From positions 651,626 to 715,625 of the forward strand of contig NZ_JAFCLN010000002.1 in assembly GCF_018129385.1 (NCBI RefSeq): a stretch of 64,000 nt of DNA. The letters are read 5' to 3'. Under the pieces are notes generated by a model. That model made no database searches. It was not told where the DNA came from and saw nothing but the letters and a program-made list of their open reading frames with translations. Position numbers and translations under genes: made by a program. Position 1 is the first letter of the stretch; each line of letters begins with the position of its first letter. This DNA comes from Bradyrhizobium lablabi (lineage in GTDB: Bacteria > Pseudomonadota > Alphaproteobacteria > Rhizobiales > Xanthobacteraceae). Positions 35,988-44,974 of the stretch are shown here, piece by piece.

Positions 35988-37232
35988 ATGAGCAGCGGTA
36001 CTGTTGCGCCCGCGGGGACCGGCCGTACCGGTGACCGCGCGCTGATCTTTGCGCTGCTGGCGCTCGCCTTCGGGCACATGCTGTCGACGCTGCTGCGAAC
36101 CATTCCCGCGCTCAGCATCGACCTGATGGCCGCCGATTTTGCCACCCCACCGCAGACGCTCGGGAGCCTGACCTCGATCTATCATTTTGCATTCGCCGCT
36201 TCCCAAATCCCGGTCGGCGCGGCGATGGACCGCTTTGGCATCCGCCCGGTGTCGTTGAGCCTGCTCGCGGGCACGGTGGTGGGCGCCGCCGCCTCCGGTT
36301 TTGCGACCGGGCCGGAAGCATTTTTGCTGGGCCAGTTCATGCTTGGAGTAGCCACCTCGGGCATGCTGATGTGCCCGATGACGCTCGCCGCCAAGAACGT
36401 GTCCGCCGCCCGCTTCGGCCTGTGGTCGGGCATGATCCTCTCGCTCGGCAATATCGGCATGCTGATCTCATCAAGCCCGCTGGCCTGGGTGATCGAGAAC
36501 TATGGCTGGCGCGCGAGTTTTTGGCTGTCGTCGCTGTTCGGGATTGCGGTCGCGATTGCCGTCTTCCTGCTGGTTCCCCGGTCCGACCCCGCGCATGCGG
36601 ACGACTCCTCTCCGCTCTCCCAGATGGTGCAGGTCATCCGGCTCGGATTGTCGCGCCGGCTGCGCGGCATCATCGCGCTGGCGCTGGTCTCGCTGGCGAT
36701 TTCGCTGGTGCTGCGGGGATTGTGGGGCGGACCGTGGCTGATGGAGATCAAGGGCCTTGGCCGGATCGAGGCCGGCAACGAGCTCGGTCTGTTCACGCTC
36801 GCCTTGATCGTCGGGCCGATGGTGATCGGGCTGTTCGACCGGAAATTCGGTCATCGCCGCGCCATGCTCGCGTGCGCGCACCTGGTCGCGGCGGTGGCCC
36901 TCGTCCTGATGGCGGGCGGCGCGCCGCATCTCTTTGTGTCGAACTTTTTCGGCACGGGCATGATGCCGCCGGTGTACGACCTGGTGCTGTTCGTCGTGAT
37001 CGGTTTTGCCGTGTCGGCGCAACCGCTGCTCTACGGCATGACGCGGCAACTGGTCGAGCCGCAAAACGCCGGCAAGGCTTTGTCCGCGGTCAACCTCGCC
37101 TTCTTCCTCGGCACGGCCCTGATGCAGTCGCTGACAGGGGTAGTTGCGACCGCCTTCGGTTTACCGGCGGTGCTGGTGTTCATGGCGCTGACGCTGGTCG
37201 TCGGGCTAGTCCTGTTCCTGGCGTATACCTAG
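35988..37232 (+). CDS. Major facilitator superfamily transporter
   Basis: 414 aa with about 12 membrane helices. It has the MFS signature AAMDRFGIRPVSLSL, GQFMLGVATSGMLMCPMTLA, and a C-terminal half with VIGLFDRKFGHRRAML. It follows the ThDP/SDR/cupin operon after 224 bases and may carry the substrate or product of that pathway. Its 3' end overlaps that of the cyclase gene on the other strand by 27 bases. Substrate unknown. Confidence 0.91.
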   Translation: MSSGTVAPAGTGRTGDRALIFALLALAFGHMLSTLLRTIPALSIDLMAADFATPPQTLGSLTSIYHFAFAASQIPVGAAMDRFGIRPVSLSLLAGTVVGAAASGFATGPEAFLLGQFMLGVATSGMLMCPMTLAAKNVSAARFGLWSGMILSLGNIGMLISSSPLAWVIENYGWRASFWLSSLFGIAVAIAVFLLVPRSDPAHADDSSPLSQMVQVIRLGLSRRLRGIIALALVSLAISLVLRGLWGGPWLMEIKGLGRIEAGNELGLFTLALIVGPMVIGLFDRKFGHRRAMLACAHLVAAVALVLMAGGAPHLFVSNFFGTGMMPPVYDLVLFVVIGFAVSAQPLLYGMTRQLVEPQNAGKALSAVNLAFFLGTALMQSLTGVVATAFGLPAVLVFMALTLVVGLVLFLAYT

Positions 37233-40200
37233 ATCGCCGAGCAGCGCCTCCGCCCTGAGACGCAGCGGCCTTGCTTCGCTCTGGGTCGTGATTTCGATGC
37301 AATTCCGCAGGGAACGCGTGACGGCGGATCTGTCGCTTTCGTTGTTGACCGGCGACACCATGGCTTCGGCAAACAGGGCTTCCGCTTCCACCCCGCCAAA
37401 TCCCTGTTGCCGGGCGGTATTGCGTGCATCGCGCAGCAGATCGAGCGCAGGGCGCATCTGGCCGAGCCGGCTGAGTGCGAGCGCGAGATAAATCGCCGTG
37501 CGCAACTCGATGGATTTGTAACCGACCGACTTTGCATCTTCCAGCGCACCTGAAAGGATCGTCCGCGCCTCCTCGATGCGTTCCTGCTCAAAATAGGCGA
37601 GCCCGCGATAGCATGCGGTGATGGAGCCGAAGATCCGCACGCCGTGCTCCTGCGTCAGCGCGAACGCTTCGTCGAGGATGATCGCTGCGCCGGCCGGGTT
37701 GCCCTGGGCGAGCATAAGGTGGCCTCCACTATATCCGGCGGCGACGCGGTCGAACGGCCGGTTGGTCTGGTCCGCAATCTCCTGCGCAATCCGTTGAAAG
37801 TGGTCCGCCGTATCCAGTTCTCCGAGCGTTGCATGCATCACGCTCTTCATCATGCAGCACACGAGCAGCAGATATTTCGGAGTAGTGCCGATCGGGGCGC
37901 TGGCGCCCGGACGTATCAATTGTTCACAGGCTCGCGCCGTCATCTGCTCAGCTTCGCGGTAGCGGCCGGCAATATGATAGGCTTGACCGAGGCCATATTG
38001 GGCGAGGCTGAGCCAGCCGGGCTCGCCCCACTGCTCAGCCAGTTCCACAACCTGCTCACCCGTCGCGATGGCTTCTATCGGCGTGCTGTAAAAATTATGT
38101 GCCGCCGCCCTGACGGTCATGGCGGCCACCTTGCGTCCGATGTCGCCAATCTTGTCAGCGCGTCGTTCGGCTTCTTTTTCCAGTTCCAGCCACTCGGCGA
38201 CCTTTCCGACACTTGCAAATGCTATGCGCGCCTCGATCCGAAGATCGATGGCTTCGACTTCGCGCTCGTGTGAAACCGGAGTCCGGTCAAGCGCATCCAT
38301 GGCGATTTCGAAGTACGAAGCCGCGTCGGCGAATGCGGACCGCGCGACGCACTTTCGCGCGACGTTTCTGCCGTAGGAAATGGCCTTTCCCCAATCCTTT
38401 GCCCGTTTGGCATGGTAGCAGAGCGTATCCTGCTCCTCGCGCCGACCTTCGTCGCTCTCGAGCGCGGCAAGGATGCGCGTGTGCACCGTCTCGCGTGTCC
38501 GTTCGACCATCTGGTCATAGGTGACTTGGCGAATCATCTCGTGCGGAAACTCGAACGTATCCTCGGGAGCGCCGATTTCGGCCCTCACCAGCAATTCGGA
38601 GCGGTCCAGCGTATTGAGGACGCGCTGAAGCCGGTCTTCGGGCAGCGCGGCCACTTCGCGCAGCGTGGTCACGATCGCGCGCGAACCAAGGGCGGCCGCG
38701 ATTTGCATCAGGGTGCGCTCATCCCGTGGCAGGCGGTCCAGGCGAGCGGCGATCACTCCCTGGATGCTGTTGGGGATGCCGAGGCCGGCGACCGGCCGAT
38801 CGAGGGTAAGATTGCCCCATTCTCCTCGCAGCACGCCGGTTTCCTTCAGGCCCCGACATACTTCCTCGACGAACAACGGAACGCTGGCCGTGTGGCGAAT
38901 GATTTGGCGCTTCAGGTCGAACGTCGTGGAGGAAACCCCCAAAATGGCATCCAGCATCGCCATTCCAGAACTTGCATCGAGCGGCCGCAAGGCGACGATT
39001 CCGGCTTCACCTTGATCGACCCATTTGGGGATATCGATGGGCCTGCTGGTCACGACGATCAGCAGATGCGGCGTTTTCAGCGACGCAAGTGCCGCGATGA
39101 CGGAGTCGCTGGCACGGTCGACCCAGTGCAGGTCTTCGATCAGCAGCACCGTCGGCCGGCCCTGGGCGGCGTGCTCGACGAGCGCACAGCTCGCATCGGA
39201 AATGGCCCGTCCGCGCAACTGCGGCTCCAGCGCCTCCCAGTGAGGATCCGATATCGGCAGGTCGAGCACGGCGTCGATGGCGGTCCGCAAGGTCTGCGGC
39301 AGGCCTGCCTTCGGGTCGCGATCACCGGCTGCGGCGCCGTTAAGGATCGAGAGCAGCAGGCCCTTGAGCGCCGCAAAGGGTGAGCTTTGCAGGTTCGCGC
39401 TGCACTCGGCCTCGATCAGTTGCCAGCCGTCAAGTTGCAGCTCGTGGACAAACTCGTGAACCAGCCGCGATTTTCCGATGCCGGGTTCGCCGGTCAGGAA
39501 CACGGCCCGGCCATGGGCCTGCGTACCCTCGGCCGCGCGCCTCAACTGCGAGGTCTCCCGGGTGCGGCCGACGAAGCGCGAAACATTGCGCGCCTTGCGC
39601 AGCCGCCAGCTTGAAAGATCGCGCGCGCCGGTGACCCGGTAGACCGGCACCACTTCGTTGAAACCGCGCAGGGGCTTCGGCCCCAGGAATTCGAACTGGA
39701 CGTGGCCTTCGGCGAGCTTCTGGCAGGCTTCGGACGCGTAGATCTGACCGGGCCCTGCCTCTGCTTCCAGCCGGGCGGCCAGATGCTGCGCCGCACCACC
39801 GATCTCGTAAACCTTGGAAAACTCGCTGGCCACGACGTAAGCCACGACTATTCCCGAGTGCAGGCCGACCCGGACTTTTATGCCGGGATCGCCGAGCGCC
39901 TCGACGCGCCGTACCAGTTCAAGGGCGGCGTGGCAGGCCAGCGGTGCATGGTTGTCGTCAGCGATCGGCGCGCCGAACACGGCCGCCAGCCCGTCTCCGA
40001 GCTCCTTGCTGACGATGCCGCCGAATTGGCGCACGGCCGCGCGCATCGCTGCCAGTGCGGGCTCAAGCCGCGAGACCGCTTCCTCGGGGTCGAGCTCGGC
40101 GATGAGGCCGGTCGAATGGACGACGTCAGCCCTGAGGATCGTGACGAACTTGCGTTCGCTGTCCGGGTCTCCCACCGGATGCGCCGTGCTCACTGGAGGC

Positions 40201-40358
40201 ACCTGATGTCGCCCACGTCCGTCATTGCTTGCCACGCGAAAGATCGCATTCCGCGCTTCTTGTCGGCTGCGATAGTTCGAATGAAGCACCCCGCGGGCAG
40301 CCCGGCGCAAGCGTACTTTTCGATTGTACCCAGCAGAGCTGACGGGACAAGCCGTCAT
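37206..40358 (-). CDS. Class III adenylate/guanylate cyclase-AAA ATPase-TPR regulator
   Basis: Up to 1050 aa. A cyclase-like domain from about residue 69 has metal Asp78 (TILRADVVHST) and Asp122 (KELGDGLAAVFG), VRVGLHSGIVVA, and GGAAQHLAARLEAEAGPGQI. There the usual NLAAR asparagine is His, a change that may weaken or alter catalysis. An AAA/STAND-type ATPase follows (Walker A GEPGIGKSR, Walker B VLLIEDLHWVD). The last ~400 residues are helical, TPR-like. The start is unsettled: no good ribosome site exists and the first ~60 residues look non-coding. It is an orphan signalling gene, possibly sensing through its TPR repeats. Confidence 0.88.
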   Translation of the reverse strand: MTACPVSSAGYNRKVRLRRAARGVLHSNYRSRQEARNAIFRVASNDGRGRHQVPPVSTAHPVGDPDSERKFVTILRADVVHSTGLIAELDPEEAVSRLEPALAAMRAAVRQFGGIVSKELGDGLAAVFGAPIADDNHAPLACHAALELVRRVEALGDPGIKVRVGLHSGIVVAYVVASEFSKVYEIGGAAQHLAARLEAEAGPGQIYASEACQKLAEGHVQFEFLGPKPLRGFNEVVPVYRVTGARDLSSWRLRKARNVSRFVGRTRETSQLRRAAEGTQAHGRAVFLTGEPGIGKSRLVHEFVHELQLDGWQLIEAECSANLQSSPFAALKGLLLSILNGAAAGDRDPKAGLPQTLRTAIDAVLDLPISDPHWEALEPQLRGRAISDASCALVEHAAQGRPTVLLIEDLHWVDRASDSVIAALASLKTPHLLIVVTSRPIDIPKWVDQGEAGIVALRPLDASSGMAMLDAILGVSSTTFDLKRQIIRHTASVPLFVEEVCRGLKETGVLRGEWGNLTLDRPVAGLGIPNSIQGVIAARLDRLPRDERTLMQIAAALGSRAIVTTLREVAALPEDRLQRVLNTLDRSELLVRAEIGAPEDTFEFPHEMIRQVTYDQMVERTRETVHTRILAALESDEGRREEQDTLCYHAKRAKDWGKAISYGRNVARKCVARSAFADAASYFEIAMDALDRTPVSHEREVEAIDLRIEARIAFASVGKVAEWLELEKEAERRADKIGDIGRKVAAMTVRAAAHNFYSTPIEAIATGEQVVELAEQWGEPGWLSLAQYGLGQAYHIAGRYREAEQMTARACEQLIRPGASAPIGTTPKYLLLVCCMMKSVMHATLGELDTADHFQRIAQEIADQTNRPFDRVAAGYSGGHLMLAQGNPAGAAIILDEAFALTQEHGVRIFGSITACYRGLAYFEQERIEEARTILSGALEDAKSVGYKSIELRTAIYLALALSRLGQMRPALDLLRDARNTARQQGFGGVEAEALFAEAMVSPVNNESDRSAVTRSLRNCIEITTQSEARPLRLRAEALLGDLGIRQEQD

Positions 40359-40522
40359 TCGGGTTGTCTCTGGACGTCACGCAGCCTTGGGTGATAGCCT
40401 TACTTTCGGAATCGGACGCATTGGCCGTGTGATCGCAGTGTTCAAACGCGATCGGACGTCTTGATCCAGCATCGTTTGGCCGTTCCGGCACCATTTATTT
40501 TTTAAGAGGGGGAAGTTCGACC

Positions 40523-41035
40523 ATGTTGCAGATGATGATGGCGGGGAGGGTATACGAGAGCGGCGAGTTCAAGACGGCCATGGATAGTAACTACTATCCC
40601 TTGGACAACATGAAGAAGAGCGTAGCAATACTGACAAGCTCGCAGAACATCGATATCGCCACGATGGAGTTCGGTCAGTATCAGCCGATCCTGTCCCCGG
40701 CGCAGATCAATCCAAACGGTCCCAAGGAATGGCTGAAGCATGTCGGCTCCGCGCGGGTCAGTTTGACGGCTCAAGCCAACACCAAGCCCCTGTCCAAGGA
40801 CGAGCCGGGCGTCGTTCCGCTGACCAAATGCGCACTGATGGACGCGTCGGTTCGCAAGTGCTTCAATTCGAGCCCGCCCATCTGCATGCAGGTCAATGTC
40901 ACGCAGAGGGCAAAGGACGATCCAGACGCAGACAAGCATGACATCCTGCTGGACTGGGAATACGCAGCAGGAAGCAACGTGCCGACGCTTCTGAATTTGA
41001 CGATGGTCTGCCCCTACATCGGTCCCAAGATCTGA
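40523..41035 (+). CDS. Hypothetical protein, 170 aa, no recognised family
   Basis: 170 aa with a GGGGAAG ribosome site about 8 bases before the ATG. No signal peptide or membrane helix. It has four cysteines in the C-terminal half, three of them in KCALMDASVRKCFNSSPPIC. The acidic DPDADKHDILLDWEYAAG segment and final MVCPYIGPKI look like beta-structured secreted or virion-type protein, but that is only an impression. Base composition appears lower in GC than its neighbours. It lies between the cyclase gene and the YcaO/TfuA cluster, facing the latter convergently. Confidence 0.72.
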   Translation: MLQMMMAGRVYESGEFKTAMDSNYYPLDNMKKSVAILTSSQNIDIATMEFGQYQPILSPAQINPNGPKEWLKHVGSARVSLTAQANTKPLSKDEPGVVPLTKCALMDASVRKCFNSSPPICMQVNVTQRAKDDPDADKHDILLDWEYAAGSNVPTLLNLTMVCPYIGPKI

Positions 41036-41121
41036 TCTGGTGGCAATTCAGGTTCGCAATCTCGTCGGCCTCTTCGAAATCGGAGAGGCCGAAATTTTGC
41101 GCCCACCGTAGGATCAGGCGT

Positions 41122-41346
41122 TCAGCCCCATCGCAGCCGCGCAATCGCCGCGTCGAATTTCTGGCGATCGAGCCGCTTGAGGGCCTGGGCTTCTTCAGGA
41201 GAAAGGCCGAACTCGCGCCCGATCGCTTCGGGATCGGCGAGAAGTCTGTCGCATAATTCCCGATCCAGCAGAGCCCTGCTGAGCAAATCCGTCAGTTGCA
41301 GGCCCGGCTCGGGCCGGGCGTCGGAATTTTGATCGTGCGTCTGCAA
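41122..41346 (-). CDS. Short RiPP precursor-like protein (Os1348/Franean1_4349-type leader)
   Basis: 74 aa. The centre LLSRALLDRELCDRLLADPE with FGLSPEEAQALKRLDR fits the short leader pattern of RiPP precursors of the Os1348/Franean1_4349 type (nitrile-hydratase-leader clan). After it comes only DRQKFDAAIARLRWG, so any core is very short and ends Trp-Gly. The start is a TTG at 41346 with GAGGG 9 bases upstream, overlapping the end of tfuA, so it is translationally coupled. Position behind YcaO and TfuA makes it the presumed substrate or a leader supplied in trans. Family naming is from pattern memory. Confidence 0.72.
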   Translation of the reverse strand: MQTHDQNSDARPEPGLQLTDLLSRALLDRELCDRLLADPEAIGREFGLSPEEAQALKRLDRQKFDAAIARLRWG

Positions 41347-41351
41347 TGTCG

Positions 41352-42005
41352 TTATCCCTCGGTCCGCGCGCGACGTTCCACCAACGATGCGCTGAAGCGA
41401 AGCGCTTCCCCTGCGTCGATGGATTTTACACTTGGGATACCGCCGGAAAATGCCAGAAGGGCGTCGAGCCTGTCCGCGGCGATGGCGCGGCGCAGCGTGT
41501 CTATCAGTCTGTCCGGCGTCCGGTCGGCAAAAAAGATGCCCCGCGCCAGCTTTAGCAGCCGTCCGCTATCCTTGGGCGCGATCAGGCCCGCTACCAGGGC
41601 CTGTTCCATCCAGTATTCGATGTCGACCAGCGGCACCGTCATCGGCTTGAAGTCGAGGGGGGAGTAGACCAGCGCGACATCGGCATCGCGCCGGACCGGG
41701 GACTTTCGGAAATAGTGGTAGACCCAGCCGACGCCGATCATGCCGGAGCGGTCCAGTTCCGATGCGCGCAGCGCGCCCATGCTGGCGGCGCCGATCACGG
41801 TCTTGCCGCGTTCCAGCACGGAGAGAATTTCCTTCGGCGTCACCGAAAGATTCTGTCCGAACTCGCCGTCGAGAATGACGAACAGGTCGTAATCGCCTGC
41901 GGCCTCCAGGTCGCCGCGCTTGATCGGCGGTGCATGGACGCATGTCACAAGCTGCTGCACCTCCGCCTCCGATAGCGATGGCCCGGAGAATACGATGGTC
42001 TTCAT
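41352..42005 (-). CDS. tfuA: TfuA-like protein
   Basis: 217 aa, TfuA family. It starts with MKTIVFSGPSLSEAEV and contains IKRGDLEAAGDYDLFVILDG, VIGAASMGALRASEL (family core) and DADVALVYSPLDFKPMTVPL. TfuA partners YcaO enzymes in thioamide formation; in methanogens the pair modifies methyl-CoM reductase, and TfuA was first named from the trifolitoxin genes of Rhizobium. It is thought to deliver sulfide. The start at 42005 lies 49 bases after the ycaO stop without a strong ribosome site; GTG 42047 is an alternative. Confidence 0.9.
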   Translation of the reverse strand: MKTIVFSGPSLSEAEVQQLVTCVHAPPIKRGDLEAAGDYDLFVILDGEFGQNLSVTPKEILSVLERGKTVIGAASMGALRASELDRSGMIGVGWVYHYFRKSPVRRDADVALVYSPLDFKPMTVPLVDIEYWMEQALVAGLIAPKDSGRLLKLARGIFFADRTPDRLIDTLRRAIAADRLDALLAFSGGIPSVKSIDAGEALRFSASLVERRARTEG

Positions 42006-42054
42006 CGCATCACCGATGTGGCTCGTCGAGGGCGAGGCGGCGGCCACCTGGCGT

Positions 42055-43347
42055 TCACCTGATCTGTCGCAGCGCGCGAGGCCCAAGGCTCGCCCGGGCA
42101 CCCTCGGCCACATAAAGCGTCCACATCTCCGATCGCGGCACGATCACACGCACCACCGGAATCCCGACGTCCTTGCTGGTCACGTCGACCACAACGACCT
42201 GTTCGAAGCCGCAATGCCGCATCCGCTCGATCATGAACTCGACGTCGTCGTTGACCGAAGCATGCTGATGCGACGCGATCTCTTCGAAACGGATGGTGCG
42301 GCGATTGCGCGGCCGCGGTTTCACCGGGCGCGCGCCTCTGGCCGGAGCGTAATCCGGCAGGTTTTCCCTGCCGCCCTGGATGCAGGAAAGCCGCGATTGC
42401 GCCGCTTCTGTCAGCGCGCGGGTGAGCGCGATGCGCGCATCCGGATGGGTGCCGCACCCGCTGAATGCATTCATGCCGCCGGGCGGGCCCTGCGGATCGG
42501 TGATGGTGCAGGCAATGGTCGCAATGCCGACATCGGATGTCAGGTTGAGCAATTCGACATCGAGCCCGGCGCCTTGCAGCTTGCGAACCAGCGCTGTTGC
42601 GGTGCGCGGCAAGCCGCGAAGCGATATCAGCGGCGCTTCCTCGGCCTCCGTCGGCAACCTGCTGGCGAACCCCATCTCCGCCAGCAGTGACGCGACGGCG
42701 GGTTTCACGTCGGATCGCGCCATGGCCAGCGACGTCGCGTCGCGCTCGATCACCTCGCACAATGCATGAGAGATGGCATCGACCCGGGAATTGCCCGACG
42801 CCAGACCGTTCGTGCTCGAATAGAACAGGGCCATGCCGGAGTCCGGCGTATAGGGCGACACCACGCAGTTGAGCGGGGCCAGCGTCGGTCGGCGCGTCAT
42901 CAGGTCATACCCCAGCACCCATTCCAGCATCAGATGCTCGCTGTATTTGCGGATCATCGGCACGTGGATTTCGAGCGGATCGATGCAGGGGTATTCGTCG
43001 CGGAGATTGTGGTAGGACGAGGCGATGACGCGTCCGTCATAGCGTTCGCCGGCGTGACGTTCGACCGCCTCCATCAGCGCACCCGCATGCGCAGCGGCGC
43101 GCGTCGTTCCCTTGCCGTTGTAGTAGGAGATGCCGGGGCCGAGATCGTGCGGCCGCACCGACATGAAATTCGGAATGCCGACGCGGTCGAGGTCGGTCAC
43201 ATCGGCAACCTTGGTGACGCCGATGACATCGAGCACGGCCTCCGCACGGCGGATGGTGGCTTCGGGCTTGACCGCACGCTCGACGCCTGAGGCGCTGTAC
43301 TTCATCTCTTTTGGGCCGAGCCAGTATTCATAAGTCCGCTCGTCCAT
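42055..43347 (-). CDS. ycaO: YcaO-domain ATP-dependent peptide-backbone modifying enzyme
   Basis: 430 aa YcaO enzyme. The ATP-binding elements are visible: SYYNGKGTTRAAAHAGALME, AVERHAGERYDG (ExxxExx-type Glu cluster), and the later SHALCEVIERDA. YcaO enzymes activate a backbone amide with ATP to form azolines or, with TfuA, thioamides. AGGGA precedes the ATG at 43347. Being first in the ycaO-tfuA-peptide operon and next to TfuA, it is predicted to thioamidate. No dehydrogenase, protease or transporter gene is adjacent, so this is a minimal cluster. Confidence 0.93.
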   Translation of the reverse strand: MDERTYEYWLGPKEMKYSASGVERAVKPEATIRRAEAVLDVIGVTKVADVTDLDRVGIPNFMSVRPHDLGPGISYYNGKGTTRAAAHAGALMEAVERHAGERYDGRVIASSYHNLRDEYPCIDPLEIHVPMIRKYSEHLMLEWVLGYDLMTRRPTLAPLNCVVSPYTPDSGMALFYSSTNGLASGNSRVDAISHALCEVIERDATSLAMARSDVKPAVASLLAEMGFASRLPTEAEEAPLISLRGLPRTATALVRKLQGAGLDVELLNLTSDVGIATIACTITDPQGPPGGMNAFSGCGTHPDARIALTRALTEAAQSRLSCIQGGRENLPDYAPARGARPVKPRPRNRRTIRFEEIASHQHASVNDDVEFMIERMRHCGFEQVVVVDVTSKDVGIPVVRVIVPRSEMWTLYVAEGARASLGPRALRQIR

Positions 43348-43620
43348 TTCAATCCCTGTTTGAATGCTTGTTTGAAATCGGCAATGCCATCATCCTCCAT
43401 TTTCTTGAGGACGGCACAAGTGGAGGCCAGCGATATCAGCGGCTTATTTCCTTGACACGGCATTACTCACGGGGTCCGGAACTGGGGCTCGGCTCAATGC
43501 TGTTTTGGCATGCGCCCAAGCGGCGGTTTGCCTGTACGGGGGCAGGGTGGAGGGCTAGATTGCACGCCAACGCGATCAAGCAAGCCGCGCGCAAAATCCT
43601 TGACCTCTGGGAGGAAGCTT

Positions 43621-44895
43621 ATGAAACACGCCTACGTGCCTCGCACCACCACCTACACCCTCAACCCCGAAGACGATCTCAACGACCTGCGAATGTCCGA
43701 GCAGGTCCGCCCACTCTACGATCACGTCAAGCGCTTCATCCGCGAGACCGTCGAGCCGATGTCGGTGGAGTTCTACAAGCACGGCGAGGGCAAGACCGAT
43801 CGCTGGAGCTTTACGCCCGGCCAGCTCGAAGTGCTTCAGAGGGCCAAGGACAAGGCCAAGGAAGAGGGCCTCTGGAACTTCTTCCTGCCGGATGCGGAGA
43901 CCGGCGAGGGCCTGAAGAATCTCGACTACGCCTATATCGCCGCTGAGCTCGGCAAGAGCCCGCTCGCGTCCGAAACCATGAACTGCTCGGCGCCCGACAC
44001 CGGCAACATGGAAGTGCTGGAGCGCGTCGGCACCAAGGAGCAGAAGGAGAAGTGGCTGAAGCCGCTGCTCAACGGCGAAATCCGTTCCGCCTATGCGATG
44101 ACCGAGCCGAACGTCGCCTCATCCGACGCCAAGAACATCTCGACATCAGCAAAGCTGGTCGGCGATGAATGGGTGATCAACGGCGAGAAATATTACATCT
44201 CCGGCTTAGGGGATCCCCGCTGCAAGATCATGATCGTGATGGTGAAGACCAATCCCGACGCGCCGCCGAGCAAGCAGCAGTCGCAGATCCTGGTGCCAAA
44301 GGACACGCCCGGCGTCGAAATCCTCGGACCGATGCACGTGTTCGGCCACGATCACGCGCCGCGCGGCCACATGCATCTGCGCTTCAACAATGTCCGCGTG
44401 CCGAAGGAGAACATGCTGCTCGGCGAGGGCCGCGGCTTCGAAATCTCGCAGGTCCGCCTCGGCCCCGGCCGCATCCATCACTGCATGCGCACCATCGGCA
44501 AGGCCGAAAAAGCGCTCGACATGATGGTGACGCGCGGCCTCACCCGCGAGGCCTTTGGCAAGAAGATCGTCCATCTCGGCGGCAATTTGCAGATCATCGC
44601 GCAGGCGAGATGCGAGATCGAATCGATGCGGCTGATGGTGCTCAAGGCGGCGAAAGCGATGGACGTGCTCGGCAACAAGGAAGCGCGCGTCTGGGTCTCT
44701 ATGGTCAAGGCCATGGTGCCCGAGCGCGCCTGCAAGGTGATCGACCAGGCCATCCAGATGCACGGCGCCACCGGCATCTCGCAATGGACCCCGCTCGCCG
44801 AAATGTACCAGGACGTCCGCCACCTGCGCTTCGCCGACGGCCCGGACGAGGTGCACTGGATGGTGGTCGGCCGGCACGAGATCAGCATGCCTTGA
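43621..44895 (+). CDS. Acyl-CoA dehydrogenase
   Basis: 424 aa FAD enzyme of acyl-CoA oxidation. Motifs are AYAMTEPNVASSDAKNI (FAD and substrate loop), GDEWVINGEKYYISGLGDP, the acyl-CoA and dimer region RLGPGRIHHCMRTIG, and MHGATGISQWTPL near ADGPDEVHWMVVG. The last block resembles the ACAD10/11-type group. GGGAGG lies directly before the ATG at 43621. It is monocistronic, ending at a strong hairpin. The preferred acyl chain cannot be read from sequence. Confidence 0.93.
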   Translation: MKHAYVPRTTTYTLNPEDDLNDLRMSEQVRPLYDHVKRFIRETVEPMSVEFYKHGEGKTDRWSFTPGQLEVLQRAKDKAKEEGLWNFFLPDAETGEGLKNLDYAYIAAELGKSPLASETMNCSAPDTGNMEVLERVGTKEQKEKWLKPLLNGEIRSAYAMTEPNVASSDAKNISTSAKLVGDEWVINGEKYYISGLGDPRCKIMIVMVKTNPDAPPSKQQSQILVPKDTPGVEILGPMHVFGHDHAPRGHMHLRFNNVRVPKENMLLGEGRGFEISQVRLGPGRIHHCMRTIGKAEKALDMMVTRGLTREAFGKKIVHLGGNLQIIAQARCEIESMRLMVLKAAKAMDVLGNKEARVWVSMVKAMVPERACKVIDQAIQMHGATGISQWTPLAEMYQDVRHLRFADGPDEVHWMVVGRHEISMP

Positions 44896-44917
44896 GGCTT
44901 GCGGCCTTCAGGAATGG

Positions 44918-44945
44918 AAAACGGCTCCCTCGCGGGAGCCGTTTT
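44918..44945. terminator. Bidirectional intrinsic terminator
   Basis: aaaacggctccc-tcgc-gggagccgtttt is a perfect 12-bp stem with a 4-base loop, flanked by A and T runs. It lies between the convergent acyl-CoA dehydrogenase (plus) and hydrolase (minus) genes and can serve both. Confidence 0.88.
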
Positions 44946-44974
44946 GCTTTTGGCTTATGGCAACGTCCGAAAAC

